NCBI RefSeq assembly: GCF_005502935.1
Contig: NZ_SCMP01000002.1
Span: 1 to 64,000 of the forward strand
Origin: Pseudomonas sp. 2FG
GTDB lineage: Bacteria > Pseudomonadota > Gammaproteobacteria > Pseudomonadales > Pseudomonadaceae
Length of the DNA stretch: 64,000 nucleotides
Reading direction: 5' to 3'
Shown here: piece by piece, positions 9,588 to 18,485 of the stretch
Layout of the letters: each line of letters starts with the position of its first letter
Position numbering within the stretch: the stretch's first letter is position 1
Translations under genes and position numbers: made by a program
Notes under the pieces: generated by a model
What the model saw: the letters and a program-made list of their open reading frames with translations, nothing else
Told to the model about the DNA's origin: nothing
The model's database searches: none

Positions 9588-9614
9588 GTGCGGCAGGCCG
9601 GCGAGCAACGCCCC

Positions 9615-9645
9615 CTGGCTCCCCCGCCTGCGCGGGGAGAACCAG
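9615..9645. terminator. Hairpin between convergent operons
   Basis: CTGG and CCAG flank an inner stem CCCCG / CGGGG in the 77-bp gap between two convergent operons. It has no T-tract, so it is a weak candidate for a bidirectional terminator. Confidence 0.3.
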
Positions 9646-9664
9646 GAAGGCGGCGAGCGCCCTG

Positions 9665-10501
9665 TCAGTGCGCCTCTTCCAGCTCGTCGTGCAGCAGGCC
9701 GAAGATCTCGCGCTTCATCTCGATGAACGAGCGCTCCATGACCATGTCCAGCGTGCGCGGCCGCTCGATCGGCACGTCGAGGATCTTCTTGATCCGCCCC
9801 GGACGGGCACCCATCACATAGACGCGGTCGCCGAGCAGGATCGCCTCGTCGATGTCGTGAGTGACGAACAGCACGGTCTTCTTGCTGTTACCCCAGACCC
9901 GCAACAATAGTTGCTGCATCTGCAGACGGGTCTGGCTATCCAGCGCGCCGAAGGGTTCGTCCATCAGCAGGATCTGCGGGTCGTTGGCCAGCGCGCGGGC
10001 GATCGCCACGCGCTGCATCATGCCGCCGGAGAGCTGCTTGGGGTAGTTGTCGGCGAACTGCGCGAGGCCGACTTCGTTGAGGTAGAAGTCGACTATCTCG
10101 GCGCGCTGCCTGGCCGGCATACCGCGGCGCTTGAGACCGAACTCGATGTTCTGCCGTACCGTCAGCCAGGGGAACAGGGTGTAGCCCTGGAACACCATGC
10201 CGCGGTCGACGCCCGGCCCCTCGACCTGCTGGCCGCCGACATGGATGCTGCCCGCAGTCGGTTCCGCCAGGCCGGCGGTGAGATACAGCAGGCTCGACTT
10301 GCCGCAACCGGAGGGGCCGACCAGCACCGCGAACTGCTGATCCGGCACCTCGAAGGAGACCTTGTCCAACGCGGTGAAGGTCGAGCCGCTGGGGGTCTGG
10401 TACTGCAGGCTGACCGCTTCGACGCGCAAGCATGCCGGCGCCACAGTTTGCGCGGCTAACGAAACCGCATTGTCACGTTGCACCGCTGCTACTGCGCCCA
10501 T
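9665..10501 (-). CDS. NitT/TauT-type ABC importer ATP-binding protein
   Basis: 278-residue ATPase of a nitrate/sulfonate/taurine-type importer. It shows Walker [10 protein letters not shown], signature LSGGMMQR and Walker B ILLMDEPFGALD followed by the H-loop (FVTHDIDEA). The start is the ATG at 10501, which overlaps the end of the permease gene by 13 bases; the frame stays open upstream but inside the permease. It is the last gene of the operon binding protein, permease, ATPase. The substrate is unknown; the neighbours suggest a nitrogen compound. Confidence 0.92.
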   Translation of the reverse strand: MGAVAAVQRDNAVSLAAQTVAPACLRVEAVSLQYQTPSGSTFTALDKVSFEVPDQQFAVLVGPSGCGKSSLLYLTAGLAEPTAGSIHVGGQQVEGPGVDRGMVFQGYTLFPWLTVRQNIEFGLKRRGMPARQRAEIVDFYLNEVGLAQFADNYPKQLSGGMMQRVAIARALANDPQILLMDEPFGALDSQTRLQMQQLLLRVWGNSKKTVLFVTHDIDEAILLGDRVYVMGARPGRIKKILDVPIERPRTLDMVMERSFIEMKREIFGLLHDELEEAH

Positions 10502-11292
10502 GAGGCCACCTTGAGTCGAAGGAATCGGAACAGTTGATCGGTCATCAGGCCCAGCAGGCCGATGATGGCGATGGCGAGGAAAATCACATCGACCTGGAAG
10601 CCACGCATGGCCTTCAAGCTGATGTAACCGAGGCCGCTGGACGCCGCGACCAGTTCGGCCACCACCAGGTAGGTCCAGGCCCAACCCATGGTCACCCGCA
10701 GGGTATCCAGCACGCCCGGCAGCGACGCCGGACCGAGCACGTGGAAGAGCACATCGCGGCGATTGGAGCCGAGGGTGTAGGAGGCATTGATCAGATCCTT
10801 GGACACGCCCTTGGAGACGTCGGCGATCATCACCAGTTGCTGGAAGAACACGCCGAAGATGATCACCGTCACCCGCTGCTCCAGACCGATGCCGATCCAG
10901 AGGATGAACAGCGGCACGAAGGAGGTCACCGGCAGGTAGCGGATGAAGTTCACCAGCGGTTCGAGGAACGCCTGGACGATGCGGAAGCTGCCCATCAGCA
11001 GCCCCAGCGGCACCGCCACCAGGGATGAGACGATGAAACCGATCATCACCACCTCGACGCTGGCCCAGACGTGCTGCGCCAGGGTGCCATCGCTACCCAG
11101 TCGCCCGGCCGCCTCCAGCACCGCGCCCGGGGTGGGCAGGAACATGGTCGGCACCACGCCGCCATAGGAGAGCCCGGCCCACAGGCCGATTACCAGCAGC
11201 CAACAAACCGTGCTGGCGCCGAGCAGCAGCTTGGCCGGCAAGTCGACCTTGGGCGTCAGGCAGCGATTAAGCCAGGATTTTGAATTGACCAT
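10489..11292 (-). CDS. NitT/TauT-type ABC importer permease
   Basis: 267-residue inner-membrane permease of the binding-protein-dependent type (SsuC/TauC-like), with about six hydrophobic helices. The EAA loop is near residues 170-190 (ASYTLGSNRRDVLFHVLGPASLPG), which contacts the ATPase encoded next. It starts 12 bp after the upstream binding-protein gene and overlaps the ATPase gene start. Confidence 0.92.
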   Translation of the reverse strand: MVNSKSWLNRCLTPKVDLPAKLLLGASTVCWLLVIGLWAGLSYGGVVPTMFLPTPGAVLEAAGRLGSDGTLAQHVWASVEVVMIGFIVSSLVAVPLGLLMGSFRIVQAFLEPLVNFIRYLPVTSFVPLFILWIGIGLEQRVTVIIFGVFFQQLVMIADVSKGVSKDLINASYTLGSNRRDVLFHVLGPASLPGVLDTLRVTMGWAWTYLVVAELVAASSGLGYISLKAMRGFQVDVIFLAIAIIGLLGLMTDQLFRFLRLKVASWAQ

Positions 11293-11304
11293 GATTGCCT
11301 CCGC

Positions 11305-12288
11305 TTATGGGCTGACGAATGTCGGATCGACCAGCTCGTCGTAGCTGACGGCAAAGGGTTTACCTTGCAGTGAGCTCCAAGTCTGGTTGGCCAGTGTGAT
11401 CAGCTCGGCGATGTCACTGGGCGTGCCGGGGGTGCCGAGCAGTTTTTCGCTCATGGCCTGGTCATAGAAGCGCACGCCCTTGGCGGCACTGGCCATTTCC
11501 ACCGGGTCAGCCAGATAGCCGCCGACGCCCTTGGCCATGATGGCGTAGGCCTCCTGCGGATGCTCCTTGGTGTACTGCACCGCCTTGTACAGGCCGTTGA
11601 CCAGCGCCTTGACGTCTTCCGGCTGCTTCTCGATGACGTCGCAGTTGAGCGCGACCACATCGACGATGATCCCGGGCGTCTGGGTGCTGTCGATCAGCAC
11701 CTTGCCCTGGCCTTTCTGGCGCACCATCGACAGGTGCGGCTCCCAGGTCACCGCGGCCGGAATGCGCCCGGCGATAAAGGCGGTGGCGGCGTCGTCGGCG
11801 GTCATGTTCTGAACCTCCAGATCGCTCATGGACATGCCGTTTTGCTTGAGCAGATAGGCCAGCCAGAACTGCGAGACCGAACCCTCGTTGACCGCGACCG
11901 CCTTGCCCTTCAGTTCACTCAGGCTGTTGACCTCCTTGCCCACCAGCACGCCGTCGCCGCCGTAGCTGTCGTCCAGCGCGGCCACCGCTTTGAAGCAGAA
12001 CTGTGGACGGTATTTGAGGATTTCATCGATGGTCGACGCCGAGCCGGAGAGTTTGCCGGAGGCCTGGGCGGCCATGTACATCGAGGACTCCTCCATGGTG
12101 GTCAGCTGCAGGTCGAGACCCTGCTCCTTGAAGTAGCCCAAGTCGCGGGCCAGGTAGAGGGTGCCGTAGCCGACCCAGGTGGTATGGCCGATGGACAGGG
12201 TGCCGGCCTGGGCGCCAGTGGCGACGCCTACGGCCAGTGCGGTGGAGGCAAGGGACAGCGAGGAACGCTTGAGCAAGGACTTGAACAT
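11305..12288 (-). CDS. NitT/TauT-type periplasmic substrate-binding protein
   Basis: 327-residue binding protein with a signal peptide (cleavage after GAQA, near residue 28). The mature start TLSIGHTTWVGYGTLYLARDLGYF is the common opening of NitT/TauT-family (SsuA/TauA-like) receptors, and a segment AVTWEPHLS fits the family. It opens the three-gene importer operon; GGGAG lies before the ATG. The ligand cannot be read from sequence. Its position beside the SpuC-like aminotransferase and the FMO/Rid operon suggests an amine, amide or guanidino compound, but that is inference. Confidence 0.9.
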   Translation of the reverse strand: MFKSLLKRSSLSLASTALAVGVATGAQAGTLSIGHTTWVGYGTLYLARDLGYFKEQGLDLQLTTMEESSMYMAAQASGKLSGSASTIDEILKYRPQFCFKAVAALDDSYGGDGVLVGKEVNSLSELKGKAVAVNEGSVSQFWLAYLLKQNGMSMSDLEVQNMTADDAATAFIAGRIPAAVTWEPHLSMVRQKGQGKVLIDSTQTPGIIVDVVALNCDVIEKQPEDVKALVNGLYKAVQYTKEHPQEAYAIMAKGVGGYLADPVEMASAAKGVRFYDQAMSEKLLGTPGTPSDIAELITLANQTWSSLQGKPFAVSYDELVDPTFVSP

Positions 12289-12426
12289 GGAACACTCCCA
12301 CAGCCTATTGGCTTAGTTGTTGGATTGCGGGGCAGCATTGGCCGAAGGCCAAAAGGGTTCCGTCGCGCCGGCCGCTACGGGCCGGCGTGATAGGTAGTAC
12401 AGGGCATGGAATGCCGGGGTTGGCTT

Positions 12427-12569
12427 AGAACCTGTTTACGATCTGCTGCGCTCGGTCATGCTGCGTTAAAAATGGCTTCGGACTGCTCATTTACAACTCG
12501 TAAACTCCGCGTCCTCAGCCATTTTTTCCTTGCCTGACCTTCGCTCGCGACGATCGTAAACAGGCTCTT
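12427..12569. repeat. Dispersed palindromic repeat, copy 1
   Basis: About 143 bp with imperfect terminal inverted repeats: CCTGTTTACGATC near the left end and GATCGTAAACAGG near the right end. The interior contains CATTTACAACTCGTAAAC and GCCTGACCTTCGCTCGC, both shared with the copy at 51345. The right edge touches the stop codon of the aminotransferase gene. No open frame inside; likely a MITE-like or REP-like non-autonomous element. The rest of the gap at 12289-12426 shows only a short TTGGCC/GGCCAA hairpin near 12340. Confidence 0.65.
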
Positions 12570-13950
12570 ACAGCCGCCCCAGCTCCTGCGCGGTGCGGTC
12601 CACCGCGCGCTTGGTCTTCTCGATCAGTTCATCGAGTTCGCTGTGACTGGCCACCAGGGCCGGCGCCATGATCATCCGGCCGAGGGTGGCGCGGATGATC
12701 AGGCCTTCTTCGAAGCCATGGGTGCGGCAGCGCCAGGTGATGTCCGCCTCGTTGGCGAAGCGCTTGCGCGTGGCCTTGTCCTCGGCGAACTGCAGGGCGG
12801 CGACCATCCCGGCGCCCTGGATTTCGCCGACCAACGGGTGCTGGCCGAACACTTCACGCAGGCAGTTCTGCAGGTACGGACCGGTCTCCTGCTTGACCCG
12901 AGTGACCACGCCCTCGTCGCGCAGCGCCTTGAGGTTGGCGGTGGCCACTGCCGCGGCCACCGGGTGGCCGGAGTAGGTCAGGCCGTGGGCGAACACGCCG
13001 CCCTGCTCGACCAGCACCTCGGCCATGCGCTTGGACAGGATCAGCCCGCCCATCGGGATGTAACCGGAGGTCAGGCCCTTGGCGATCGACAGGGTGTCCG
13101 GCTCGAAGCCGAAATACTCGTGGGCGAACCATTCGCCGGTGCGGCCGAAACCGCCGATCACCTCATCGGCGCACAGCAGCACGTCGTACTGGCGGCAGAT
13201 GCGCTGGATCTCCGGCCAGTAGCTTTCCGGCGGGAAGATCATGCCGCCGGCGCCCTGGAACGGCTCGGCGATGAAGCCGGCGACGTTCTCCGCGCCCAGT
13301 TCGAGGATCTTCTCTTCCAGCTGACGGGCCGCCCGCAGGCCGAATTCGGCCGGCGTCAGGTCGCCCTCGTGGCCGTACCAGTAGGGTTCGTCGATGTGCG
13401 CGACGTCGGGGATCAGGCCGCCCATCTCGTGCATGAACTTCATCCCGCCGAGCGCGGTCGCGGCCAGAGTCGAGCCGTGGTAACCGTTCCAGCGGCCGAT
13501 CATGACCTTCTTCTGCGGCTGGCCGAGAATCTGCCAGTAGCGGCGCACGGTGCGGATCAGCGCCTCGTTGGCTTCGGAACCGGAGTTGGTGTAGATCGCG
13601 TGGCTGTAGTGACCGGGCAACAGACTGAACAACAGCTCGGACAGCTCGATCACCGCCGGGTGGGTGGTGTGGAAGAACATGTTGTAGTACGGCAGCTGTT
13701 CCAGCTGGCGAGTTGCCGCGGCAGTCAGGTCGCTACGGCCATAACCGAGGTTGGTGCACCAGAGGCCGGACATGCCGTCCAGATAACGCTGGCCGTCGTT
13801 GTCCCACAGGTGCAGGCGCTCACCTTTGACCATCACCCGCGGGCCTTCGGCGTTCAGCGCCTTCTGGTCGAGAAACGCGTGGATGTGGTGGGCGGCGTCC
13901 AATGCCTGGTAGTCACGGGTTTCGCGTTGGGTTTTGATTGGGGCAGTCAT
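12568..13950 (-). CDS. Class III aminotransferase, SpuC-like (putrescine/diamine-pyruvate type)
   Basis: 460-residue PLP enzyme. Class III features are present: NSGSEANEALIRTVRRYW, the WNGYHGST segment, CADEVIGGFGRTG, and the PLP lysine in SIAKGLTSGYIPMGG. The overall pattern is close to the Pseudomonas putrescine:pyruvate aminotransferase SpuC and its paralogues, which convert terminal amines to aldehydes. The start is ATG at 13950 because GGAG lies 8 bp before it; two extra upstream codons are in frame. It lies 23 bp after an aldehyde dehydrogenase gene, so the pair should oxidise an amine to an acid. Its stop codon coincides with the edge of a dispersed repeat. Confidence 0.9.
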   Translation of the reverse strand: MTAPIKTQRETRDYQALDAAHHIHAFLDQKALNAEGPRVMVKGERLHLWDNDGQRYLDGMSGLWCTNLGYGRSDLTAAATRQLEQLPYYNMFFHTTHPAVIELSELLFSLLPGHYSHAIYTNSGSEANEALIRTVRRYWQILGQPQKKVMIGRWNGYHGSTLAATALGGMKFMHEMGGLIPDVAHIDEPYWYGHEGDLTPAEFGLRAARQLEEKILELGAENVAGFIAEPFQGAGGMIFPPESYWPEIQRICRQYDVLLCADEVIGGFGRTGEWFAHEYFGFEPDTLSIAKGLTSGYIPMGGLILSKRMAEVLVEQGGVFAHGLTYSGHPVAAAVATANLKALRDEGVVTRVKQETGPYLQNCLREVFGQHPLVGEIQGAGMVAALQFAEDKATRKRFANEADITWRCRTHGFEEGLIIRATLGRMIMAPALVASHSELDELIEKTKRAVDRTAQELGRL

Positions 13951-13973
13951 AGCCAAGTCTCCAATTTCTACGC

Positions 13974-15464
13974 TTAGCGCAGCTGAAACCAGGTGGTCTT
14001 CAGCTGGGTGTATTTATCAAATGAGTGCAGCGACAGATCGCGGCCGAAGCCGGACTGCTTGCCGCCACCGAAGGGCACAGTCACATCCAGAGCGTCCACC
14101 GTATTGACCGAAACCGTGCCGGCGTTCAGGCGCCTGGCCACGCGATGGGCGCGGTTGAGGTCGTCGCTCCACAGCGAGGCGGCCAGGCCGTAGACACTGT
14201 CGTTGGCCAGGCGCACGGCCTGGTCTTCGTCGTCGAAGGCGGTCACCGCCAGCACCGGGCCGAACACCTCTTCACGGGCCAGGGGCATCTCGGCCCGTAC
14301 GCCAGTGAAGATGGTCGGCTCGATAAAGTTGTTTGAGCCGTTGAAGCTCAGGCGCCGGCCACCGCAGACCAAGGTCGCAGCACTGGCGCGGGCGCTGTCG
14401 ATGAAGCCCATCACGCTATCGGCCTGCCGGGCGTCGACCATGGCACCGGCGCGGCTCTGTGGATTCAGGGGGTCACCCGGCTGCCAGTGGCGCGCCTTGA
14501 CGATCAGGCGCTCGACGAACTCGTCGTGGATCGAGCGCTGCACCAGCAGCCGCGAGTTGGCCGAACAGACTTCGCCCTGATTGAAGAAAATCGCAAAGGC
14601 GGCCTTCTCCGCCGCCAGGTCGAGGTCCTGGCAATCGCCGAAGATCAGGCTCGGGCTCTTACCGCCGCACTCCAGCCAGACCTGTTTAAGGTTGGACTGC
14701 GCCGAGTACTGCATGAAGTATTTGCCCACCTGGGTCGAGCCGGTGAACACCAGGCAGTCGACATCCGGGTGCAGGCCGAGCGCCTTGCCGGCACTCTCGC
14801 CGAGGCCCGGCAGCACGCTCAGCACGCCCTCCGGCAGCCCCGCCTCCAGCGCCAGTTCGGCCAGGCGCAGGGCGGAAAACGGCGACTGCTCGGCTGGCTT
14901 GAGGACCACCGAGTTGCCGGCGGCCAAGGCCGGGGCGAGCTTCCAGGCCGCCATATCCAGCGGAAAATTCCACGGCACCACCGCCGCGACCACCCCGAGC
15001 GGCACGCGGGTGATGGTGGCCAGGACGTTTGGCGCGCTGGGGGCGACTTGGTCGTAGAGTTTGTCGAGGCTTTCCGCATACCAGCGAAACACCCCGGCGG
15101 CGCCCGGCACGTCGATGTTGTAAGCATCCATCACCGGCTTGCCCATGTTCAGCGAGTCGAGCAGGGCCAGCTCCTCGCGGTTGGCCAGGATCAACTCGGC
15201 CAGGCGCAGCAGCACGCGCTTGCGCTCCCCCGGCGCCATCCGCGCCCAGGGGCCGCTGTCGAAAGCCTGACGCGCGACCCGCACGGCGGAGTCGACCTCA
15301 ACGGCGCCGCAGGCGGCGACATTCGCCAGCAGTTGGTTGGTGGCCGGGTTAATCGCCGCGAAGGTCGCACCAGACTCGGCGGCGACCTGCCGGCCGCCGA
15401 TCAGGGCCCGGTCGATGAAGCGCTGGCTACGCGCACGTTGTTGCCAATCATTGAGTTCGAACAC
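13974..15464 (-). CDS. Aldehyde dehydrogenase, PuuC/KauB-like
   Basis: 496-residue NAD(P)-dependent aldehyde dehydrogenase. The catalytic glutamate lies in LECGGKSPS and the catalytic cysteine in FFNQGEVCSANSR. Length and motifs fit the gamma-glutamyl-gamma-aminobutyraldehyde/4-guanidinobutyraldehyde dehydrogenase branch (PuuC, KauB). It probably oxidises the aldehyde made by the aminotransferase encoded just downstream. The start is GTG at 15464 (VFELNDW). It is divergent from the LysR gene at 15723. Confidence 0.92.
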   Translation of the reverse strand: MFELNDWQQRARSQRFIDRALIGGRQVAAESGATFAAINPATNQLLANVAACGAVEVDSAVRVARQAFDSGPWARMAPGERKRVLLRLAELILANREELALLDSLNMGKPVMDAYNIDVPGAAGVFRWYAESLDKLYDQVAPSAPNVLATITRVPLGVVAAVVPWNFPLDMAAWKLAPALAAGNSVVLKPAEQSPFSALRLAELALEAGLPEGVLSVLPGLGESAGKALGLHPDVDCLVFTGSTQVGKYFMQYSAQSNLKQVWLECGGKSPSLIFGDCQDLDLAAEKAAFAIFFNQGEVCSANSRLLVQRSIHDEFVERLIVKARHWQPGDPLNPQSRAGAMVDARQADSVMGFIDSARASAATLVCGGRRLSFNGSNNFIEPTIFTGVRAEMPLAREEVFGPVLAVTAFDDEDQAVRLANDSVYGLAASLWSDDLNRAHRVARRLNAGTVSVNTVDALDVTVPFGGGKQSGFGRDLSLHSFDKYTQLKTTWFQLR

Positions 15465-15722
15465 CCTTGAGCTCCCTAGCCTGCGACCGGTTATGGCCGG
15501 TCATGGTGGTTTTGGATGCGGTTGATGGTGGCCGAAGGCGCGCCTTAGGAAAATTATTAAATATGTGTTCGGGGTATACGAAAAAGCTCGTTAGCCCCGC
15601 CCCAACAAAGTGCGCCGTGCTGGGTTATTGTGCAGTGCGGTCCGGCACCCGCCGCCCCCCCAGAACAACGAGACGAGCATGGCCCCGCCCGAGGTCGATG
15701 CGCCGTCGGAGAGGTCTTGCTT

Positions 15723-16649
15723 GTGGCTTCCTATTCCCTACGGCAACTGAAGTATTTCGTCACCACAGTCGAGTGCGGCAGCGTGGCCGAGGCCTCGCGC
15801 AAGCTGTATATCGCCCAGCCGTCGATCTCCACCGCGATCAAGGGACTGGAAGAGAGTTTCGGCCTGCAGTTGCTCATCCGCCACCATGCCCAGGGCGTGT
15901 CGCTGACCCCGGGTGGCGCGCGCTTCTACCGCAAGGCCCAGGAACTGCTGCGCATGGCCAAGGAGTTCGAGCAGAACGCCCTGGCCGACCTCGATGTGGT
16001 CGCCGGACAGATCGACATCGGCTGCTTCGAGACCGTCGCGCCGCTCTACCTGCCACGGCTGATCGCCGGCTTCAACGCGCTCTATCCCGGAGTGGAAATC
16101 CGCCTGCGCGATGGGGAGCAGCAGGAGCTGGTACAGGGTCTGACCGCCGGGCGTTTCGACCTGGCAATCCTCTACCAGCACGACCTCGACTCGACCATCG
16201 AAACCGAACCGCTGATGCCGCCACAGCGCCCCTACGCGCTGCTGCCGGCTGGCCACCGTTTCAGCCTCCAGGCGCAGGTGTCGCTGCGCGACCTGGCGCT
16301 GGAACCGCTGATCCTGCTCGACGTGCAACCGAGCCGCACCTACTTCGTCAGCCTGTTCGAAGAGCTCGGCCTGAGCCCGCATATCGCCTTCAGCTCGCCC
16401 TCGATCGAGATGGTCCGCGGCATGGTCGGCCAAGGTTTCGGCTTCTCGGTGCTGGTCACCCGCCCGCACGCGGAATGCACCTACGACGGGCAGAAGGTGG
16501 TGATGCTGGAGATTGAAGAGCCGGTAACCACCTCCGGGCTGGTGGCCGCCTGGCTGAAACGCGCGCCGCTGACCAAGCCGGCGCAACTGTTCGTCGACTA
16601 CTGCAAGGAGCAGTTGGCGCCGGCCAAGGAAGCCGAACCAACCGGCTGA
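15723..16649 (+). CDS. LysR-family regulator of the nitrogen-compound island
   Basis: 308-residue LysR-type regulator. The N-terminal helix-turn-helix covers about residues 5-65 (LRQLKYFVTTVECGSVAEAS, QPSISTAIKGLEE), followed by the inducer-binding domain. The start is GTG at 15723, with GGAGAG 8-9 bp upstream; the frame is open further up but has no family similarity there. It is divergent from the aldehyde dehydrogenase/aminotransferase operon (258-bp gap) and convergent with the ArgE-like gene (2 bp apart), so it likely controls one or both operons. Confidence 0.9.
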   Translation: MASYSLRQLKYFVTTVECGSVAEASRKLYIAQPSISTAIKGLEESFGLQLLIRHHAQGVSLTPGGARFYRKAQELLRMAKEFEQNALADLDVVAGQIDIGCFETVAPLYLPRLIAGFNALYPGVEIRLRDGEQQELVQGLTAGRFDLAILYQHDLDSTIETEPLMPPQRPYALLPAGHRFSLQAQVSLRDLALEPLILLDVQPSRTYFVSLFEELGLSPHIAFSSPSIEMVRGMVGQGFGFSVLVTRPHAECTYDGQKVVMLEIEEPVTTSGLVAAWLKRAPLTKPAQLFVDYCKEQLAPAKEAEPTG

Positions 16650-16651
16650 AA

Positions 16652-17815
16652 TCAGCCGGCTTGCTGCAACCAGTCCGCCAACCGCTCCAGCAGCGCGTCG
16701 CACTCGCGCAGCTGGGCGAGGCTGACAAACTCGTCCGGCTTGTGCCCCTGCTCCATGCTGCCAGGGCCGCAGACCACAGTTGGAATACCCGCCTGAGCGA
16801 ACAGTCCACCTTCGGTTCCGAAGGCCACGGTGCCGAACTCGCGCGAACCGCTGAGCAGTGCAATCAACTCCGCAGCGAAGCTGTGCGGCTCGGTGGCCAA
16901 GCCAGGGTAGGCACTCAAGGGCTCAAAGCTGATGCGGGTATCGGCCTGCACTTCCTGCATCTGCGGCAGCAGTTCGGTCGTGGCGTAATCCTGCAGTTGC
17001 TCGGCGACCTGTTGCGCATCGAAGTCCGGCAGGGCACGCACCTCGAAGTCGAACTGGCATTCGGCGGGGACTATGTTCAGCGCCCGACCACCGCCGATCA
17101 CGCCGGTCTGCACCGTCGAGTAGGGCGGATCGAAGCGCGGGTCGTGCAAGGCCGGCCGGGCCAGCTCGGCGCCGATCTGGCCGAGCCGGCCGATCAGCCG
17201 AGCGGCGTACTCGATGGCATTCACCCCCTGCGGCGCATAGGCCGAATGGCAGGCAGCGCCCTGCACACAGCAGCGCATGGCGAGCTTGCCCTTGTGCCCG
17301 AGCACCGGGCGCATCTCGGTCGGCTCGCCGATGATGCAGGCGATCGGCTGGTGCGCGCGCCGCTCCAGTGCCTCCAGCAGCGAACGCACGCCGAGGCAGC
17401 CGACCTCCTCGTCATAGGAGAACGCCAGATGCACCGGCAGGCGCAGCGGCCGCGCGAGCAAGCGCGGCACCGCCGCCAGCACGCAGGCCAGGTAGCCCTT
17501 CATATCCGCCGTGCCGCGACCATAGAGGCGGCCGTCCCGCTCGCTCAACTTGAACGGATCGACCGTCCAGGCCTGGCCATCCACCGGCACCACGTCGGTG
17601 TGCCCGGACAAGGCAATCCCGCCGCGATCCGTAGGTCCAATCGTGGCGTACAGATTGGCCTTGGTTTTTTCTGCGTTGAACAACAGTTCGCTGACCACAC
17701 CCAGACCCGCGAGGTAGTCGCGGATAAATTCGATCAGCGCCAGATTGGATTCGCGGCTGACGGTGTTGAAGGCGATCAGCCGTTCCAGCAGTTCACGGCT
17801 GCGCGACTCACTCAT
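16652..17815 (-). CDS. ArgE-like M20 deacylase (acetylornithine deacetylase family)
   Basis: 387-residue zinc amidohydrolase of peptidase family M20. Metal and catalytic residues are visible: H and D in ALSGHTDVVPVDG, D in GRGTADMKG, and the general-base pair in YDEEVGCLG. The family removes N-acyl groups, classically from N-acetylornithine. The start is ATG at 17815, overlapping the upstream DUF1028 gene by 8 bp. It is the last gene of the FMO-Rid-DUF1028-ArgE operon, so it is probably catabolic and acts on an acylated amine or amino acid, not on arginine biosynthesis. Confidence 0.9.
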   Translation of the reverse strand: MSESRSRELLERLIAFNTVSRESNLALIEFIRDYLAGLGVVSELLFNAEKTKANLYATIGPTDRGGIALSGHTDVVPVDGQAWTVDPFKLSERDGRLYGRGTADMKGYLACVLAAVPRLLARPLRLPVHLAFSYDEEVGCLGVRSLLEALERRAHQPIACIIGEPTEMRPVLGHKGKLAMRCCVQGAACHSAYAPQGVNAIEYAARLIGRLGQIGAELARPALHDPRFDPPYSTVQTGVIGGGRALNIVPAECQFDFEVRALPDFDAQQVAEQLQDYATTELLPQMQEVQADTRISFEPLSAYPGLATEPHSFAAELIALLSGSREFGTVAFGTEGGLFAQAGIPTVVCGPGSMEQGHKPDEFVSLAQLRECDALLERLADWLQQAG

Positions 17816-18485
17816 CGCCAGGCACGCCGTAGCTCGGCGCCTGGGTCGGGTCCAGCGCACGGGTGACGTAATCCTGCATCTGCGGCCGGTAAGCCTCCCA
17901 AAGCTGCCCGAGCCGGCCTATCGGGTCTTCCTCGACCCAGTCCACCCGCAGGTCGACTATTGGCCAGAGCAGGTCGCCGACCACCGACAGCGCCGCCGAA
18001 TGCACCGGCCCGGCTTCGCCACCGGCCGCCATCGCCGCCTGCATGGCAGCGAGCAGGCGATCCGCCAAGGCTTCGCCCGCGCCGCCCTCGAAGGCCGTCA
18101 CCATCGCCGCGATCACCGCCTGATTGGCCAACAGGTTGCCGGCGGCCACGCACTGCTCGCCGGCCAGGGCGTTATGCACACCGAGCGCTTCGCTGCCGGT
18201 GAACAGCGCCGTGGCGCCGTGCCGATCGATCACCGCGACCTGCCGATACTGGCTGAAGCCGTGCCGCGTCAGCGCTTTGTCCAGCGCTGCGCCGGCGCTT
18301 TCGCCGGCCTCCAGCAGGTCGAGAATTTCCGGGCCGAGGGCCGGCAGGGTGATGTTCTGCGTCGCCACCGCGCCGACTCCGGCGCGCAGCCAAGGGCAGC
18401 GGGCGCCGACGGCAATGCTCGACGAGCTGATCGCGATGCCGAGCTGACCGGTCTCGGCGCAACGACCGACGATGGAAAAGGTCAT
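17808..18485 (-). CDS. DUF1028-family protein
   Basis: 225-residue cytoplasmic protein of the DUF1028 family. The N-terminus MTFSIVGRC leaves Thr2 as a possible N-terminal nucleophile after Met removal; as far as I know the family is placed with Ntn hydrolases, but no reaction is established. The glycine/alanine-rich ISSSSIAVGARCPW segment is characteristic. ATG at 18485 overlaps the Rid gene stop (ATGA), and its own end overlaps the ArgE-like gene, so translation is coupled. Its consistent company with Rid, FMO and ArgE genes suggests a hydrolytic step. Confidence 0.85.
   Translation of the reverse strand: MTFSIVGRCAETGQLGIAISSSSIAVGARCPWLRAGVGAVATQNITLPALGPEILDLLEAGESAGAALDKALTRHGFSQYRQVAVIDRHGATALFTGSEALGVHNALAGEQCVAAGNLLANQAVIAAMVTAFEGGAGEALADRLLAAMQAAMAAGGEAGPVHSAALSVVGDLLWPIVDLRVDWVEEDPIGRLGQLWEAYRPQMQDYVTRALDPTQAPSYGVPGDE

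Noticed and set aside
6309..9608. 1099-codon open frame on the minus strand
   Set aside because: It lies fully antisense to three well-supported genes (receptor, P1 peptidase, amidase). The length is a product of high GC; the translation is His/Gln/Gly-rich with no domain.
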